A stretch of 64,000 nucleotides of DNA from Talinum fruticosum. Lineage: Eukaryota; Streptophyta; Magnoliopsida; Caryophyllales; Talinaceae. Of this stretch, positions 12,013 through 22,848 are shown piece after piece. Below the pieces are notes generated by a model that was not told the DNA's origin, ran no database searches, and was given only the letters and a program-made list of their open reading frames with translations. Each line of letters starts with the position of its first letter. Positions within the stretch are counted from its first letter, which is position 1. The DNA is taken from NCBI GenBank assembly GCA_021018815.1, contig JAITYX010000009.1, positions 7,132,501 to 7,196,500 of the forward strand. Direction: 5' to 3'. The position numbers were made by a program, and so were the translations under genes.

Positions 12013-13595
12013 TGAAGGTTTGCTCGGGGAGAGTCCGAGTCACCCTAGAGGGGGTGAATAGGGTGATGGAAGTTTTTCGTGAAACCTTAAACTCTTTTGA
12101 TAAAGAAGAGACAAGGACGGGTTACGAGTCAATTAGCGGGGTCGAAATATATGGACTCGAAATGCTATCAAGAATAAATAAGCGGATCAAGCGGAAGAAG
12201 TATAACAGTTTGAGTCTAGAATGAACTCGGAAAGACAACACTTAGAAATTACTTGGAAACCCTCCTGGGGCGAGAAAACCACGAACCGTGCTAATCCAAG
12301 CACGAAGTCAAATCCACTATTTTGAGTCCACAAAATATCGTGAGCTGGCTGAACCCGAGTTGCCCCCTTAGACAACTCTATACAAGTTTTCCTAGACTCG
12401 AAATTCCCTTATCCGATCTAGTACTTCCTAGCTGAGATAACCCTTACGGCTAGGGACAACTAAGCTGAGTTTACCCTTACGGTTTAGTCAAGGGACCTTA
12501 CAGAGAAAGTGAGAAAGTGTTTTAACTAAGTACAAGACCTTACAACTCGAAAGTAATGAATTACAAATTGAGAGTTGTAAGTAGAAGATTGAGAGTGTAG
12601 ACAGAGACTTTGAGCAAGTATATGTATTAACAATATGTTCGGCAATCTTCAAGTCTTGTGAGGTGGCTTCTATTTATAGATAACCAGGCGAGTAGCCGTT
12701 ATCTTCATCTGCTAGCGAGAGTCTTACGTGACCAGTTGATGAAGCTTTCGAGTCACTCGAAAGCATCCGTTGTAATGTGAACGTTGGATAACGGTTTAAC
12801 TCTCTTAGAAGTCCCAAAACCACTGGCGGTGTCTTGAAAGGTAAGGTGAAAACCACCGTTAAGCTTAACGTTCCAGTTTTCCAGATTTGGAAACGAGACG
12901 GCCACGACACAATCTTACGGGACTCGGAGCGAGAGAAGGTGAAAAGCCATGTGTGCTTTGGTGATTTGACGTTTTGAAGCCGGTTACTTTTGTGGTTTGA
13001 AAAAGGTGTATCCTCGTTTGAATAACCTACAAAAGTAAAACAATTTTGGTTCTCAAAGTATAAGATACTTTGGTCCAAGATTAGACACGAGATAATAAAG
13101 TAATTATGATAATTAAACAACTAATTATACGAGTCGGAAGACAAGTGGAATTTTTGAGTCTAAAAACCATGTAACTCAAAATTCCATCGACTTAGTCTAA
13201 GCGATAGATCAAGATATATAATGAATATCGAGTGAAATAACTTGATACGGACTAAGTATTGGACAGACTAAGAAATCACTTACTATAACATAATAGAGCT
13301 TAAGATCGAAGTCGGATTACGAGTGAGAAAAGACGAAATACTAGTTCACTTAATCTGCGATAAATCGAGTGATGAGGCACTCGGAACAAAGAACCGGTTT
13401 TACGAGTCACTTACGGATAAGCAAGAAATATAAGAAGTAAAACCTGTATCACTTAGAGAAGATACCATTTCACTCGGAGAAGTTTCTAAGATACGAGAGA
13501 ATGCCTTAGAATCAAAACTCTATAAGTATGAGATGGTTATACCCGATTCATTTAATGCAACTCGTAAATGCGTTGAGCGAGTGTCTAAGTCTTCA
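12013..13595 (-). repeat. 5' LTR of the first copia element
   Basis: A 1,583 bp direct partner of 2,945-4,534 with the same ends. Being next to the PBS, it is the promoter-bearing 5' LTR for - strand transcription. The right end CTTCA is followed at once by the target-site copy CACCA. Confidence 0.93.
12671..12678 (-). promoter_or_regulatory. TATA box in the 5' LTR of the first copia element
   Basis: The - strand reads TATAAATAG within the LTR, and the same box is at 3,611-3,618 in the other LTR. It is the only clear TATA motif in a position suitable for the U3 promoter. Transcription itself is inferred. Confidence 0.5.
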
Positions 13596-13835
13596 CACCA
13601 GGCTTCTTACAATGGACCTTCTCAAAGACCATCTCAATCTTAGGACCACGGAGCTAGTTCTTCTCAAGGTGGTGGAGATGGTTGATTTTCCACATCCGTC
13701 TTGGAGGACTTCGGGAATAATATCTTTATTGACGCTTCGATGGGAACAATTAGTGAATCCCTTGGAGGGTGCTTTTGTTGTTAATGTTTAATATTTTATA
13801 AGATTGTAACTTTTGTGCAATGAGAATATAAAGAT
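13596..13835 (+). pseudogene. PMD pseudogene, 3' part
   Basis: The sequence resumes the gene cut at 2,944. The + strand reads a low-complexity tail (SYNGPSQRPSQ, GASSSQGGG) and then a short C-terminal stretch with frame breaks near VLEDFGNNIFIDASMGTI, ending in an AT-rich possible 3' UTR. Such Ser/Gly/Gln-rich tails follow the PMD in plant transposon proteins. The assignment rests mainly on continuity across the copia insertion. Confidence 0.5.
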
Positions 13836-14239
13836 TCGATTCTAAAAGTGCTTTCTTTTATTAAATATGATGTAAAATTCATAGGAAAAATTACAAAGAC
13901 AAATCGAAAAAAATTACACTAGCCCCCATTCCCCAGAAAGAAAATAATAAAAATGAAAATGGGAATTCTTAAGTTCATGGTCCAAAAATAATATGGCTTG
14001 CGCAAAATTAGGCTAGGGGCAAAAATAGATAATGGCCCAAGGAGTGTAGGGCCAAAAGAAATAAAGCGAACCGACCGATCCAAGGTCGTGGCCGGCGCCT
14101 ACCACCCAAGAAAACTCGGGAACTAGCGAATATAGGTGGTGCTAGAGCGAGTAGGACTCTTATGCCTAGAAATCGCTATAAATTGACCCTTGTTACGGAA
14201 ATTATGCTTTCTTATCGGTTTACGGAATTCCAGTAGAAA
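13836..14239. other. No gene recognised
   Basis: The stretch is A-rich at first, then of mixed composition with a GC-rich patch near 14,085-14,110. I see no ORF, TIR or LTR edge. In particular I do not find the 3' LTR that the Tat element to the right should have. Confidence 0.35.
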
Positions 14240-15850
14240 AACATATCCTGTCGAAAATTTCCCAGAGTGCCTATAATATTCGCACTAATTTCACAAGATG
14301 AATTTCATGACCGATTTATCTCGTTGGATGCATGAGATTACAAACATAGAGAGGATAGGTATGGGTTGAATACTTTATTCAGTATTTGCCAAGTGAAAGT
14401 CTACTCGGAGTTTCTTAAGGGCCGTTATGGCCTATTAGGATCCTCACCACCATGTCTGCGAGGTTTGGGGATAAGGAATTGTGCCCCTGCTGGAAGAGTT
14501 TGATGCCATTCTAGGCATTCAATGCCATACTAAACCTGTCATGCCTAGATCTTCTAAAAATTTACGCGAGACCTATAAACATCTTATGAAGGTAAGCAAT
14601 AGGAATCTAGGGTGGATTCTTATCGGGAATCAAGTAAACTCGATGAAACATTACCGACGGATGTATACATTCTCCGAGGCTATAATTATCCCGAGACAAT
14701 GAGCTATTATCACCTGCCCGATAGGTGGTTTCTTGCTGGTAGGAGACCGTGGGGACACGACGGTGGCGGCATTGCCGAGCTTGGTTGAGCAATTGGAGAA
14801 TTATTGTTCCCTAACGTTTTTAATAGTTGTTGAAACTATAATAGGCCTAGACCGGGTTGAGGCCAATCCGCAAGAAGACTTTCGTTGGGAGCCCCCGTTG
14901 TTGCAGGTAAGTAGATGACAGCTGAGACCACACGATGGGAACCGGTTGGCAAGGGACGACTGTCCGGCGCCACCGAGGCTTCGGAGCCTTCGGTTTTGCA
15001 CCGAAATGTCTCAAATTTTTTGCTTTTTCGTCTGTTTTATTTTTCTTTTGCTACTATTTGGCCTTACCCAAAGGTTGAATTTTGTCGTGCAAGACACTTA
15101 TTTTTTATTATATGTGCTTGTGCGAGATTTGGTTAATAGAGCATCTACGGTTGTTGCGAGCTCCTGTAAATGTGAATACATATCCGGCGATACACTTACG
15201 CCAAGGAAAACGAGTAGAGGCGGTAGCCGATCACCTTGCTTCCTAGGGAAGGAATACCTTAGGAATCACAGTAATGACATCATATGGTACATCGCACACT
15301 CGGAAAGTATCCCAATTTAGGACACATCCCGGACAACATCTTTTTGTACGATCTGCTAGGTTTGAAAACCAACATCTATAATTTCCCGACCATGTATTAT
15401 AGTAGATGGGAAGAGAGCAAGCGATTCCCCTTTTGGACTATATTTGGCCCGCTACATTTGAATTGTTTGAAGGTTTTGGCAACTCTAGACGAGCGAAATC
15501 ATCGCTTGAATATTAGATAAACCTCGTCGAACCTGCTGAAACCTGCAGGTGAGCCATCTACTACTATGTTTGCTCATTATCTAGAGTGGATAATAGAAGT
15601 TAATCCCCAACGTCGCAAGGCACTCGGGGACTAGAGCGTTGAATCTCGAAGGAGCTGTCCTCGCTGCTGCACTACTCCAAATATGTGAACGAACCCTTGG
15701 ATAGCCGAACATGTCCGCATAAGGGAATTTAAGGCCAAGGAAGTCTGAAGAGAGGACGGCTCAAAGGATTGAGAAGCTGAAGAAGTGTAACCAAGATGAT
15801 GAAGACGAGTCTAGTGACCCTAAAGGGAAGAAAGTGAAGATAGACTAGGC
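14240..15850 (+). pseudogene. DUF7745-like plant transposon protein, degenerate
   Basis: In shifting + strand frames, 14,470-14,700 reads a CPLLEEFDAILGIQ-like segment and ETYKHLMKVSNRN. Then 14,735-14,915 reads LVGDRGDTTVAALPSLVEQL followed by VVETIIGLDRVEANPQEDF. This order (a PxLEEF motif, then an AETIxxLD motif) resembles DUF7745 proteins that accompany PMD-type plant transposons. Further fragments run to about 15,520, and a Lys/Asp/Glu-rich tail lies near 15,770-15,850. Stops are frequent. It lies downstream of, and antisense to, the Tat-like pol to the right, so it may be an accessory ORF of that element. Family assignment is from memory of motifs and needs a profile search. Confidence 0.45.
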
Positions 15851-16299
15851 TTAGTTTTTCTAGATAGAATTTTTAGGAAGAAATAAAAGAATTTAGTAGG
15901 ATTAGTTTTGCCTCTTTAGAATAATTTATTTTTCACAACTAGTGTGCTTGTGTTTATTTAGCTATGTATTCGGGTAAGTAGTAGGCTTACCTTTTATTAA
16001 ATAAAAGTAAGCTTTATGCTCACCTTTATACTTTAAATATATTTATTTTATCGCTCACCCGGAGGTATAAATAAATTGGACCACCTAATTGGGTCGTTCT
16101 TAAAGTTAATTTGAAATAACTAATGAATTAATTATACAAGTGGACCGCCTAATTGGACTGTCCAAAATAAATAAATAAAGAGACCATCCGGTTGGGCCGT
16201 CAAAATAAATAATTATAGAGACAAAAGCTAAAGGGGGATTATTTCGACCCGAGCGACCTGCCGTTGTCCAGGTGGTGGCCGGCACTCGCCATGGCATGA
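15851..16299. repeat. AT-rich spacer with imperfect repeats
   Basis: A stretch without coding content. Near 16,078, 16,141 and 16,181 a motif of the form GGACCGCCTAATTGGACTGT recurs imperfectly three times in about 130 bp. Nothing else is recognisable. Confidence 0.45.
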
Positions 16300-16309
16300 C
16301 TTAGTTAGG

Positions 16310-16779
16310 CCAAGCTTAGCCCGTCGTTTAGGGTCATGCTAAACGTAATATTTCTTAAGTTGATCCAAATTTGTGTACTCGAAAGATCTCTTTACCATCC
16401 AAATGAGTCGGTTTACTCGCCCCTCCCGGCAATATTTGACTAAGTACAAATGCGCCTTGCCGGTTAGGCTTAAATTTTCCTCGTGGATCCTAGATTAGCG
16501 TTCTAATCTCCTTGAGGACTAAGTCTCCAACGTGTAGGTTTCGAGGCTTCACTCTCTTGCTAAATGCCCTTGATATATGTGCCCGGCATATTTGGACATT
16601 ATGTAAGGCGTTGAGGCGCCACTCATCTAGCAACGCTAACTCTTCGTAGCGTGTCTTAGCCCACTCCACTTACGGAATATGATTTCTAACAATGATTCTC
16701 AACGAGGAATGGCAATCTCTATTGGAATCACTCGCTTCCATGCCATACACTAGGGAGTAAGGAGTTGCTCACGTAGAGG
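16310..16779 (-). pseudogene. Gypsy integrase C-terminal region (Tat-like element 2)
   Basis: This piece lies left of the CACTA insertion and continues the integrase frame seen at 18,300-18,582. On the - strand it has features of the integrase C-terminus, such as VCRAHISRAFSKRVKPRNLH-like and the VGDLVLKE-type motif in broken frames near 16,600-16,500. The target duplication AGG on both sides of the CACTA element shows the continuity. Confidence 0.5.
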
Positions 16780-18299
16780 CACTACTACAAAAATGTTATA
16801 TGGCGACGGAAACTAGCGACACAAGATGCGAGTCGCATTGCTAACTAGCGGCGAAACCGACATTTGTCGAGATAAAACTTAAGTAGCGACGGAATTAGCG
16901 GTGGAAAAAATTTCGTCGTTATTTTACTCATTAGCGACGGACCTAACGACGGAAATGGAAAAATTAACGATGGATTTCTGAAATAAATGTTTTTAAATTT
17001 TTTTAATTTTTTTTAAATTAGCGACGGAATCGGTTCGTCGCCGATTCCGTTGCTAAGTCTAATTTTTAAATTTTTTTTATTTAGCGACTGGAATCAATCT
17101 ATTGCTAAATCTAATTTTTAATTAGCTACGGAATTAGTCCACCGCTAATTCAAAATTTTTAAAATTTTAAAATTTTCGCCTATTTTAATTTGAAAAATAT
17201 AAAATTTTTCAAATTTAAATTAGCGTCGGAATTTTCTGTCGCTAATCCAAAATTTTCAAAATTTAAATTTGTTGCCTATTTTTTATTTTTCAAATATCTA
17301 AAATTTTTCAAATTTTAAGTTAGCGACGTACCGTTCAGTCGTCGATTCCGTCGCTAACTCAAAATTTGAAAAATTTTACGTTGGCGAGCTATTAAATTTT
17401 CTCCGAGTGTTGAAATTTTAAAATTTTTTAATTAGCGACGGATCGATTATGTCGCTAATTCCGTTACTAACTAAATTTTTTAAGTAGCGACGGACGATCC
17501 GTCGCCGATCCGTCGTTATGCTTGGAAATAAAATCCCGACTTCAACGAGGCTCGGGAAACCATAAGGAGAGATAGATTGAGAATTAAAGAGAAGTGAGAG
17601 TATGAGTGAGCAAGAGGCTGAAAACCTTTCCTCCTTTCGTAATCGTCTACCACCGTCATTTGTCGCCGCCACCGCCACCGCCGTACACATCACTAGCTAA
17701 CCACCTTTAACCTCTTGTAGGTATGCTTTCTCCGTCATCCCCCATTGTTGGTTATATTTATAATTTACTTTGTTTACTATAAAATTTTAGATTTTAGAGG
17801 ATTTGATATAACTTATTTTGATAGGCATGGTTGGAATGAAAATGAGGTAGAAGGTGAAGATAATGAGAAAGAGGAAGAAGAAGAGGAAAAGGAAGATGAA
17901 GAACATAACTTGTGTTTATAAATAATATAATACTCTTGTTTTTTTTTCAATTAGTTTTTATGGATGTTGGTGAATTGAAGTTGGATTATTTATGACTTTT
18001 GTGTTTGTATATGATTTTTGTATTTGAATTGAAGTTGAACTTGATGTTGTTACTGCTCTTGGATTATTTGGATTTGTATTTCGTTCTAGATTTTTTTATT
18101 AAGCACTCAAAAATACACAAAATTGTTAATTTTTTAAAAAAATTAGCGATGAAATAGCGACGGAATTCTATGATTCCATCAGCGATTAGCGACGATTAGC
18201 GACGAAATCATAGAATTCCGTCGCTAAATCTGAAATTTCGTCGCTAAATGACTTTTTCCGTCGGTGTTTCCGTCGCTATATGGTGATTTTCTAGTAGCG
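16780..18299. mobile_element. Non-autonomous CACTA (En/Spm-type) DNA transposon
   Basis: The left terminus is CACTACTACAAAAATG. The right terminus, read on the other strand, is CGCTACTAGAAAATCACC, with one base changed in the CACTA end. The flanks are the 3-bp duplication AGG (16,777-16,779 and 18,300-18,302), as expected for this superfamily. Both subterminal regions hold many copies of a GCGACGGA-type motif in both orientations (16,795-17,510 and 18,145-18,290), like the transposase-binding repeats of En/Spm. The middle carries only a short + strand exon-like remnant with an acidic Glu/Lys tail ending near 17,920. No transposase is encoded, so mobility would depend on another element. It interrupts the integrase of the Tat-like element. 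Confidence 0.88.
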
Positions 18300-18830
18300 A
18301 GGTCCTAATAGAGGTTCGATCGCCCCATAAAGTGAAGGGCAGCTTATCGAGCCAATCCTTATAATTGACAGCCATCTTCTCCACTATTTTACGAATGTTC
18401 TTGTTGACGGCATCGAATGCTCCGTTGGTCCGAGGATGATAGGGAGAAAACATATGGTTCTTGATCTTGTATTTGTCGAGCGAGTCCGCTACTTCCTTCT
18501 TGAAATGACTATCGTGGTCACTAATTAACTTATGGGGCACCCCATAACGACAAATGATGTTACGGGTAATGAACTTAGCCACCTACTTTGATGTTAGAGT
18601 TGCATAAGAGGTCGCTTGTACCCACTTAGTGAAGTAGTTAATTGCTACTAACACAAATTTGTGACCACTCGTTCCTTTAGGGGTCACTTTGCTAATAATG
18701 TCGATTCCCCAAAGTGAGAATGGCCAGGGTGATGCTAGTGTTGTGAGAAACGATGGTGGTTGGTGCTTGTAAATTTGCATAGACCCGACACTTATGGCAT
18801 TTCTTAACAAACTCATGACGATCCGCTACC
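18300..18830 (-). pseudogene. Gypsy integrase core (Tat-like element 2)
   Basis: The - strand frame 18,816-18,583 reads WGIDIISKVTPKGTSGHKFV and NYFTKWVQA, the start of the integrase catalytic core with its first Asp. The next frame, 18,582-18,244, reads RYGVPHKLISDHDSHFK and then SPYHPRTNGAFDAVNKNIRK, covering the second Asp region and the position of the catalytic Glu. Here the usual NGQ-ExxN motif reads NGAFDAVN, so the Glu is replaced by Asp. A stop separates the two frames. The C-terminal part is displaced to 16,779 by the CACTA insertion. Confidence 0.8.
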
Positions 18831-19199
18831 ATGGTTGACCAGTAGTATCCAAGTCTCTGAATCTTCTAAACCAACATTTTTCCATTCATATGGGGTCCAC
18901 ATTTCCCACCATGAATCTAATCCATGATGCGCTTAACTTCATGTTGGTTGACACAAAGTAAGCTAATCCCTATGTTGGTTTACGTGTACAATTGCCCTTG
19001 AGTAATGATGAACTGGGATGCTAACATCTTGATGGCTCATTGGGCCCAAGGCGTGGAGTCCAACGGATACTCATGCTTATCCGGATATCGATAGATGTCA
19101 TGATACCAACTGGTTTGGTCGGTATTAGACACTTCTAACACGTAGATGTGTGTAGGCTAACTCCGTCGCTCTATGTGAACAGGCATTGAATGAATGTCC

Positions 19200-20000
19200 T
19201 TAGGGATATTGATCATGGATGCTAATTTAGCTAAAGCATTCGTGAACTGGTTGTCATCCCTAGGAAGTAGGTGAAATAAATATTTTTGAAATGTGTCGAT
19301 AACTCAATCGGATGTTCGGGTAAACTCAATCGGATGTTCGGGTAGGGTGCTAAGGCTTCACTAAATACCAGTCCATTTTTGTGAAATTTGATTATTGATC
19401 GACCGGAGTCACAAAAACCCCGATATTCATTACCCCGATCTCTACGAGTAGCTTCAAGTCCCGTGATGCATGCTTCACATTCTGCAGCGTTGTTCATGAC
19501 CTCGAAATCCAATTTGACTGAAATGGGAGTATGTGCTCCCTTTGGTGAGACTAGAAGAATCCCTACTCCAAAGCCCTTCTTATTGGAAGCATTGTCGAAG
19601 TACACTTGTCCAAATGTCCACTTCTACTTGTAAGATGTTTTCGCCTAGAAAGTCAAGGTGTTCGGGGTTGTGGTCTAGTTATAAGTAGATCAACTAGGAA
19701 TTCCGACACTACCCTTCCTTTGATCAATTTTTGAGGGACATACTTGAGTTCAAATTCGACAACATGACATTCCATCTTACTATCTTGCTATTGATAGTTG
19801 GTTGCTCAAGTATATACTTAATGGGATCCATAGGTGCCACCACATGTACCATGTGGGCCAAAATGTAGTGGCTGAGCTTCTTGGTAGCTGAGACTAATGC
19901 CAATGATGTCTTCTCTAATGGCGTGTATCTAGTCTCCAATGAGGTTCTCCCCAAAAGTCATCTTCTTCTAAGGGTGGTGTGCCTCGAAGTCATCGTCATT
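19200..20000 (-). pseudogene. RNase H region (Tat-like element 2)
   Basis: The - strand frame 19,954-19,724 reads RYTPLEKTSLALVSATKKLSHY and DPIKYILEQPTINSKIVRW, the end of the RT-linked RNase H. The frame 19,605-19,231 reads MYFDNASNKKGFGVGILLVSP and NNAAECEACITGLEATR, a second RNase H of the plant Tat type, with its DGA-like Asp read as YFDNAS and an AE-CEA motif. Two RNase H domains in series are known for Tat elements. Stops interrupt it. Confidence 0.72.
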
Positions 20001-20103
20001 GTCGTCACTATTGTTTCTTGTTTCGTAAACATCCTTTCCATCACTTACCCATAGCCCATGGACTTACGGATCTAAAAGAGGCAAGCTAAGAAGTGGTTTG
20101 AAC

Positions 20104-21400
20104 TCATAGATGTCTTGAATGAAGACAGACAGGTCCCATTGACCTAGAACGGGTTCGATAAAAATAGCTAAGATCTTCGCTGAAAGGAATTTTGTTATTA
20201 CTTGATTTTTGGGCAACCATAGGTAAAGGAAGGTGACAGTTATAGAACATGCTCTCCAGTTTGTTCTTGAACGTCCAACATTGCTTAGTGTCGTGTCTTC
20301 GTGCATGATGGTATTTGTAAAATTTTCCCACGTCCCAGCTTTTAAAGCTGTTTTGTGATTTATGATTATGCTCTTATGGGTGGCAATTCTATCTTTCCCT
20401 TAGCTAGTAGATAGTCAAGGGCTTGAGTATAGGTGGTATCAATAGGAGTGTAGCCGATATACCTGTTGAGGGCATTGGCATCGGCACCCTCGCTAGTATT
20501 GCCTGGATTGGAGGTTTTCTTATCTTTGGATTGATAATTACCTTTATACCTCGTCACAACTTTTGTGATCATGGTGGACAACTCTGCTACTATTAGCATG
20601 CTAGCATCCCTAAGGGTTGAGAAGTTCATCATCACTGGGAATTTGAGATGCTGATTGTAGGCAAGTCGAAGGTTCTTCACGAAGATCCCGACTTGGTCCT
20701 TCTCGGAAGATCGGTCTACCATATAGGTAGCCTTTGCTCTCCATCTCGTGAGAATGTCCGTAAAGCTTTCTTTCTCACCTTGCTTAATCAACTCCAAGTC
20801 TCTAAGAGTAACTAGTAAATTAGTATAGGAGTATTGATTTAGGAACTCCTTGCACTGAATCAGTCCGAGTTGGTGACCTTACGTGGGTCAACCACATTAT
20901 ACCACTTCATTACATCAATACCGAAGGTCCATGGGAAGATGATGTGGTAAGTGTCTTCCGATATGTTCTTAAGAGTCATTGCTCCTAAGAAGTTGCGAAC
21001 ATGGTGATGGGGATTCTCGGAACCTTAAATTTGATATCAAGCATGGTAAACTTAGGGGTAGCTTCCCTTTAGGTATTGAAGTGAATCCCTTATGATCAAA
21101 ATAGTGATTACTGAACATGGATGACTCCCTTAACATTTACTCCATCTCGATCTATACGTGGATCGAGCTGAGGGCTTAGATCCATGCTTGGGACTATCCG
21201 GAGGAGATAGACTTGGTGAAAGTGGAGGATCTACTTTTCCTCCTCTTCTCAATCGTTACGCTTCCTCGTCTCTCTTACTCGTCCTTAATAACTTTTAGGA
21301 TAGCCTTAAGATCGCTAAATATAGACGTTATTTTCTAATCCCGAGCATCTATCCTAGCTTCCACCCTGGATAAGTTCTCTTTAAGAAAAACAACAATAGG
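20104..21400 (-). pseudogene. Gag (Tat-like element 2)
   Basis: The - strand frame 20,797-20,366 reads ELIKQGEKESFTDILTRWRA and QVGIFVKNLRLAYNQHLKF, matching the Retrotrans_gag domain. The frame 20,331-20,104 reads YKYHHARRHDTKQCWTFKNK, a CHC-type knuckle in the form used by Tat gag proteins. The N-terminal part (21,400-20,800) is readable only in pieces. Directly left of the knuckle the sequence passes into RNase H within about 150 bp, so protease and RT are missing. Confidence 0.72.
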
Positions 21401-21739
21401 AGATAGTTTTGTTGTTCCATCCATTGGAAGGGAATTCTTTCTAGGTACTTGTCCTACGACGAAAAATAGATCGAATTGATGTGGTATAAACCGAAATATG
21501 TTGCACCGGTGTAGACCGCGGAGTAGAACGTGATGCGGAGCGGGGAGAAGATGTGCCGGAGTCCTTGTAGAGGCGTTCTAACCTTTTGGAGCTCAGATTC
21601 CAACGGTACTCAATTGCGGTTGACTTCCCTATTCTACAGCCCAAAGGATGAGGCTTAGGACCATGTGAAAGAATACAACTTTTGGGAGGAAGGGACTTAA
21701 GCACAAGACCCGAAGTGACTAAGAATGCTCTTTATTTGG

Positions 21740-22340
21740 ATGCACATAAATAATACACAGAAAATGGAGTGTACCCGATGACTTAATTTGGGGATGATTT
21801 TTATGATTTGGCTAATGCATAATTGGAATGCATGAATGATTATTCCTAAAGGGAAGATGAATTTATCCGGGCTAAATGAAAAATGAAAATGCATTTTCCT
21901 AAATTTACAATGAATTTATTTTGGCTAAATGAAATATGGAAATGCAAAACGGACTCACCTAATTTGAGATGAATTTAATTTGGGTAAAATAAAAATACAA
22001 AATGGACTAACATAATTTGAGATGAATTTATTTTGGCTAAATGACATATGAAAATGAAAAACAAACTCACCTAATTTGAGATGAATTTATTTTTGGCTAA
22101 AATGAAAAATGAAAATGCAAAATGGAAATGTAGAAAGATAAAAGAGGTCAACATCTAAAGACAGACTTACCAAAAGGATAGAGAGGTCCTTAGTAGGACC
22201 CCTCCGGACTGGCCGGCGGTGACTACCTAGATCGCCTAAAGAAAGATTTAGTATGACTTGGAAATGCAAGTAATGGACTGTCCTAAAGAGGAAAGATAAT
22301 TTGACTTTTGGATATATGCACATAATATTTTATTTGCACC
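21740..22340. repeat. Degenerate tandem repeat in the 5' leader of Tat-like element 2
   Basis: A unit of about 60-70 bp, containing a TTTGAGATGAATTTATTTTG-like core and AAATGAAAATGCAAAATGGA-like tail, repeats about four to five times between 21,840 and 22,130 and then decays. Such arrays are common in the untranslated leaders of large Tat/Ogre elements. I see no coding content. Confidence 0.65.
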
Positions 22341-22830
22341 AATGCGAGGGGCTAATCAGCACTCCTCACCTATCCCTAAAGGCTCACAAGCGGAAGATTA
22401 AATCTAAAACAATTACACTCATCCAAGCATGCAAATGAAGACAAGTTGCCACCTAATGGTCAAAGATCTATGGTCAAAAAGGGTTAAGAGTAGGTAGGAT
22501 ACATGATGACTCATAGTCTAAGGATTTAGTCTTCTATGTGGTGCACGACAAGAAAAAATGCTAGAATCCTGGGTGCCTCTCGGTAAACCAATAGCGCATG
22601 CTATGAGGGAAGAAGTACCGCTTCCATTGGCAATCAAGCCTAGTTGGGCTCGCGTAGATCGTAGTATAAGCCTCTTACCAGAAATGTTTAACAAGGGGTA
22701 AAACCTAATGGTCCAACAACGGTAGTAAATTATGTTCAACGATTTCTAAATGCGGGATTCCTAATGCAAATACATTATTAAAACTCACTAGTCAAATTTC
22801 AAGTTTCGCCCTCTTAATAAGTGATTAATC
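22341..22830 (-). other. Untranslated leader of Tat-like element 2
   Basis: Between the PBS and the tandem repeats lies a stretch with no recognisable gene on either strand. Confidence 0.4.
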
Positions 22831-22848
22831 CCGAGTGGAGTCGCAACT
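22831..22848 (-). other. Primer binding site of Tat-like element 2
   Basis: The - strand reads TTGCGACTCCACTCGGGA directly after the inferred end of the LTR. The common Ogre/Tat PBS is TGGCGACTCCACTGGGGA, so two positions differ. Confidence 0.65.

Larger units (their letters stand above)
2945..13595 (-). mobile_element. Ty1/copia LTR retrotransposon, Sirevirus (Maximus/SIRE)-like, full length but inactive
   Basis: Two near-identical LTRs (2,945-4,534 and 12,013-13,595) bound an internal region of about 7.5 kb read on the - strand. Read on that strand the LTR begins TGAAGAC and ends CCTTCA. A PBS matching initiator tRNA-Met (TGGTATCGAGCC, one base short of the usual form) lies two bases inside the right LTR, and a PPT (AAAAAGGGGAGAT) adjoins the left LTR. 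The flanking 5-bp target duplication is CACCG at 2,940-2,944 and CACCA at 13,596-13,600 (one mismatch). Domain order from right to left is gag, GAG-pre-integrase, integrase, RT, RNase H, then an extra env-like ORF. The order integrase-RT-RNase H defines copia, and the env-like ORF before the 3' LTR points to the Sirevirus group. Every ORF is broken by stops or frameshifts. Confidence 0.93.

Noticed and set aside
14915..15320. + strand ORFs with hydrophobic stretches in the DUF7745-like region
   Set aside because: Frames disagree with the DUF7745-like reading on both sides, and the hydrophobic run comes from a T-rich patch.
16795..17510. Dense GCGACGGA words, considered as a satellite
   Set aside because: They are subterminal repeats bounded by CACTA termini and a 3-bp duplication.
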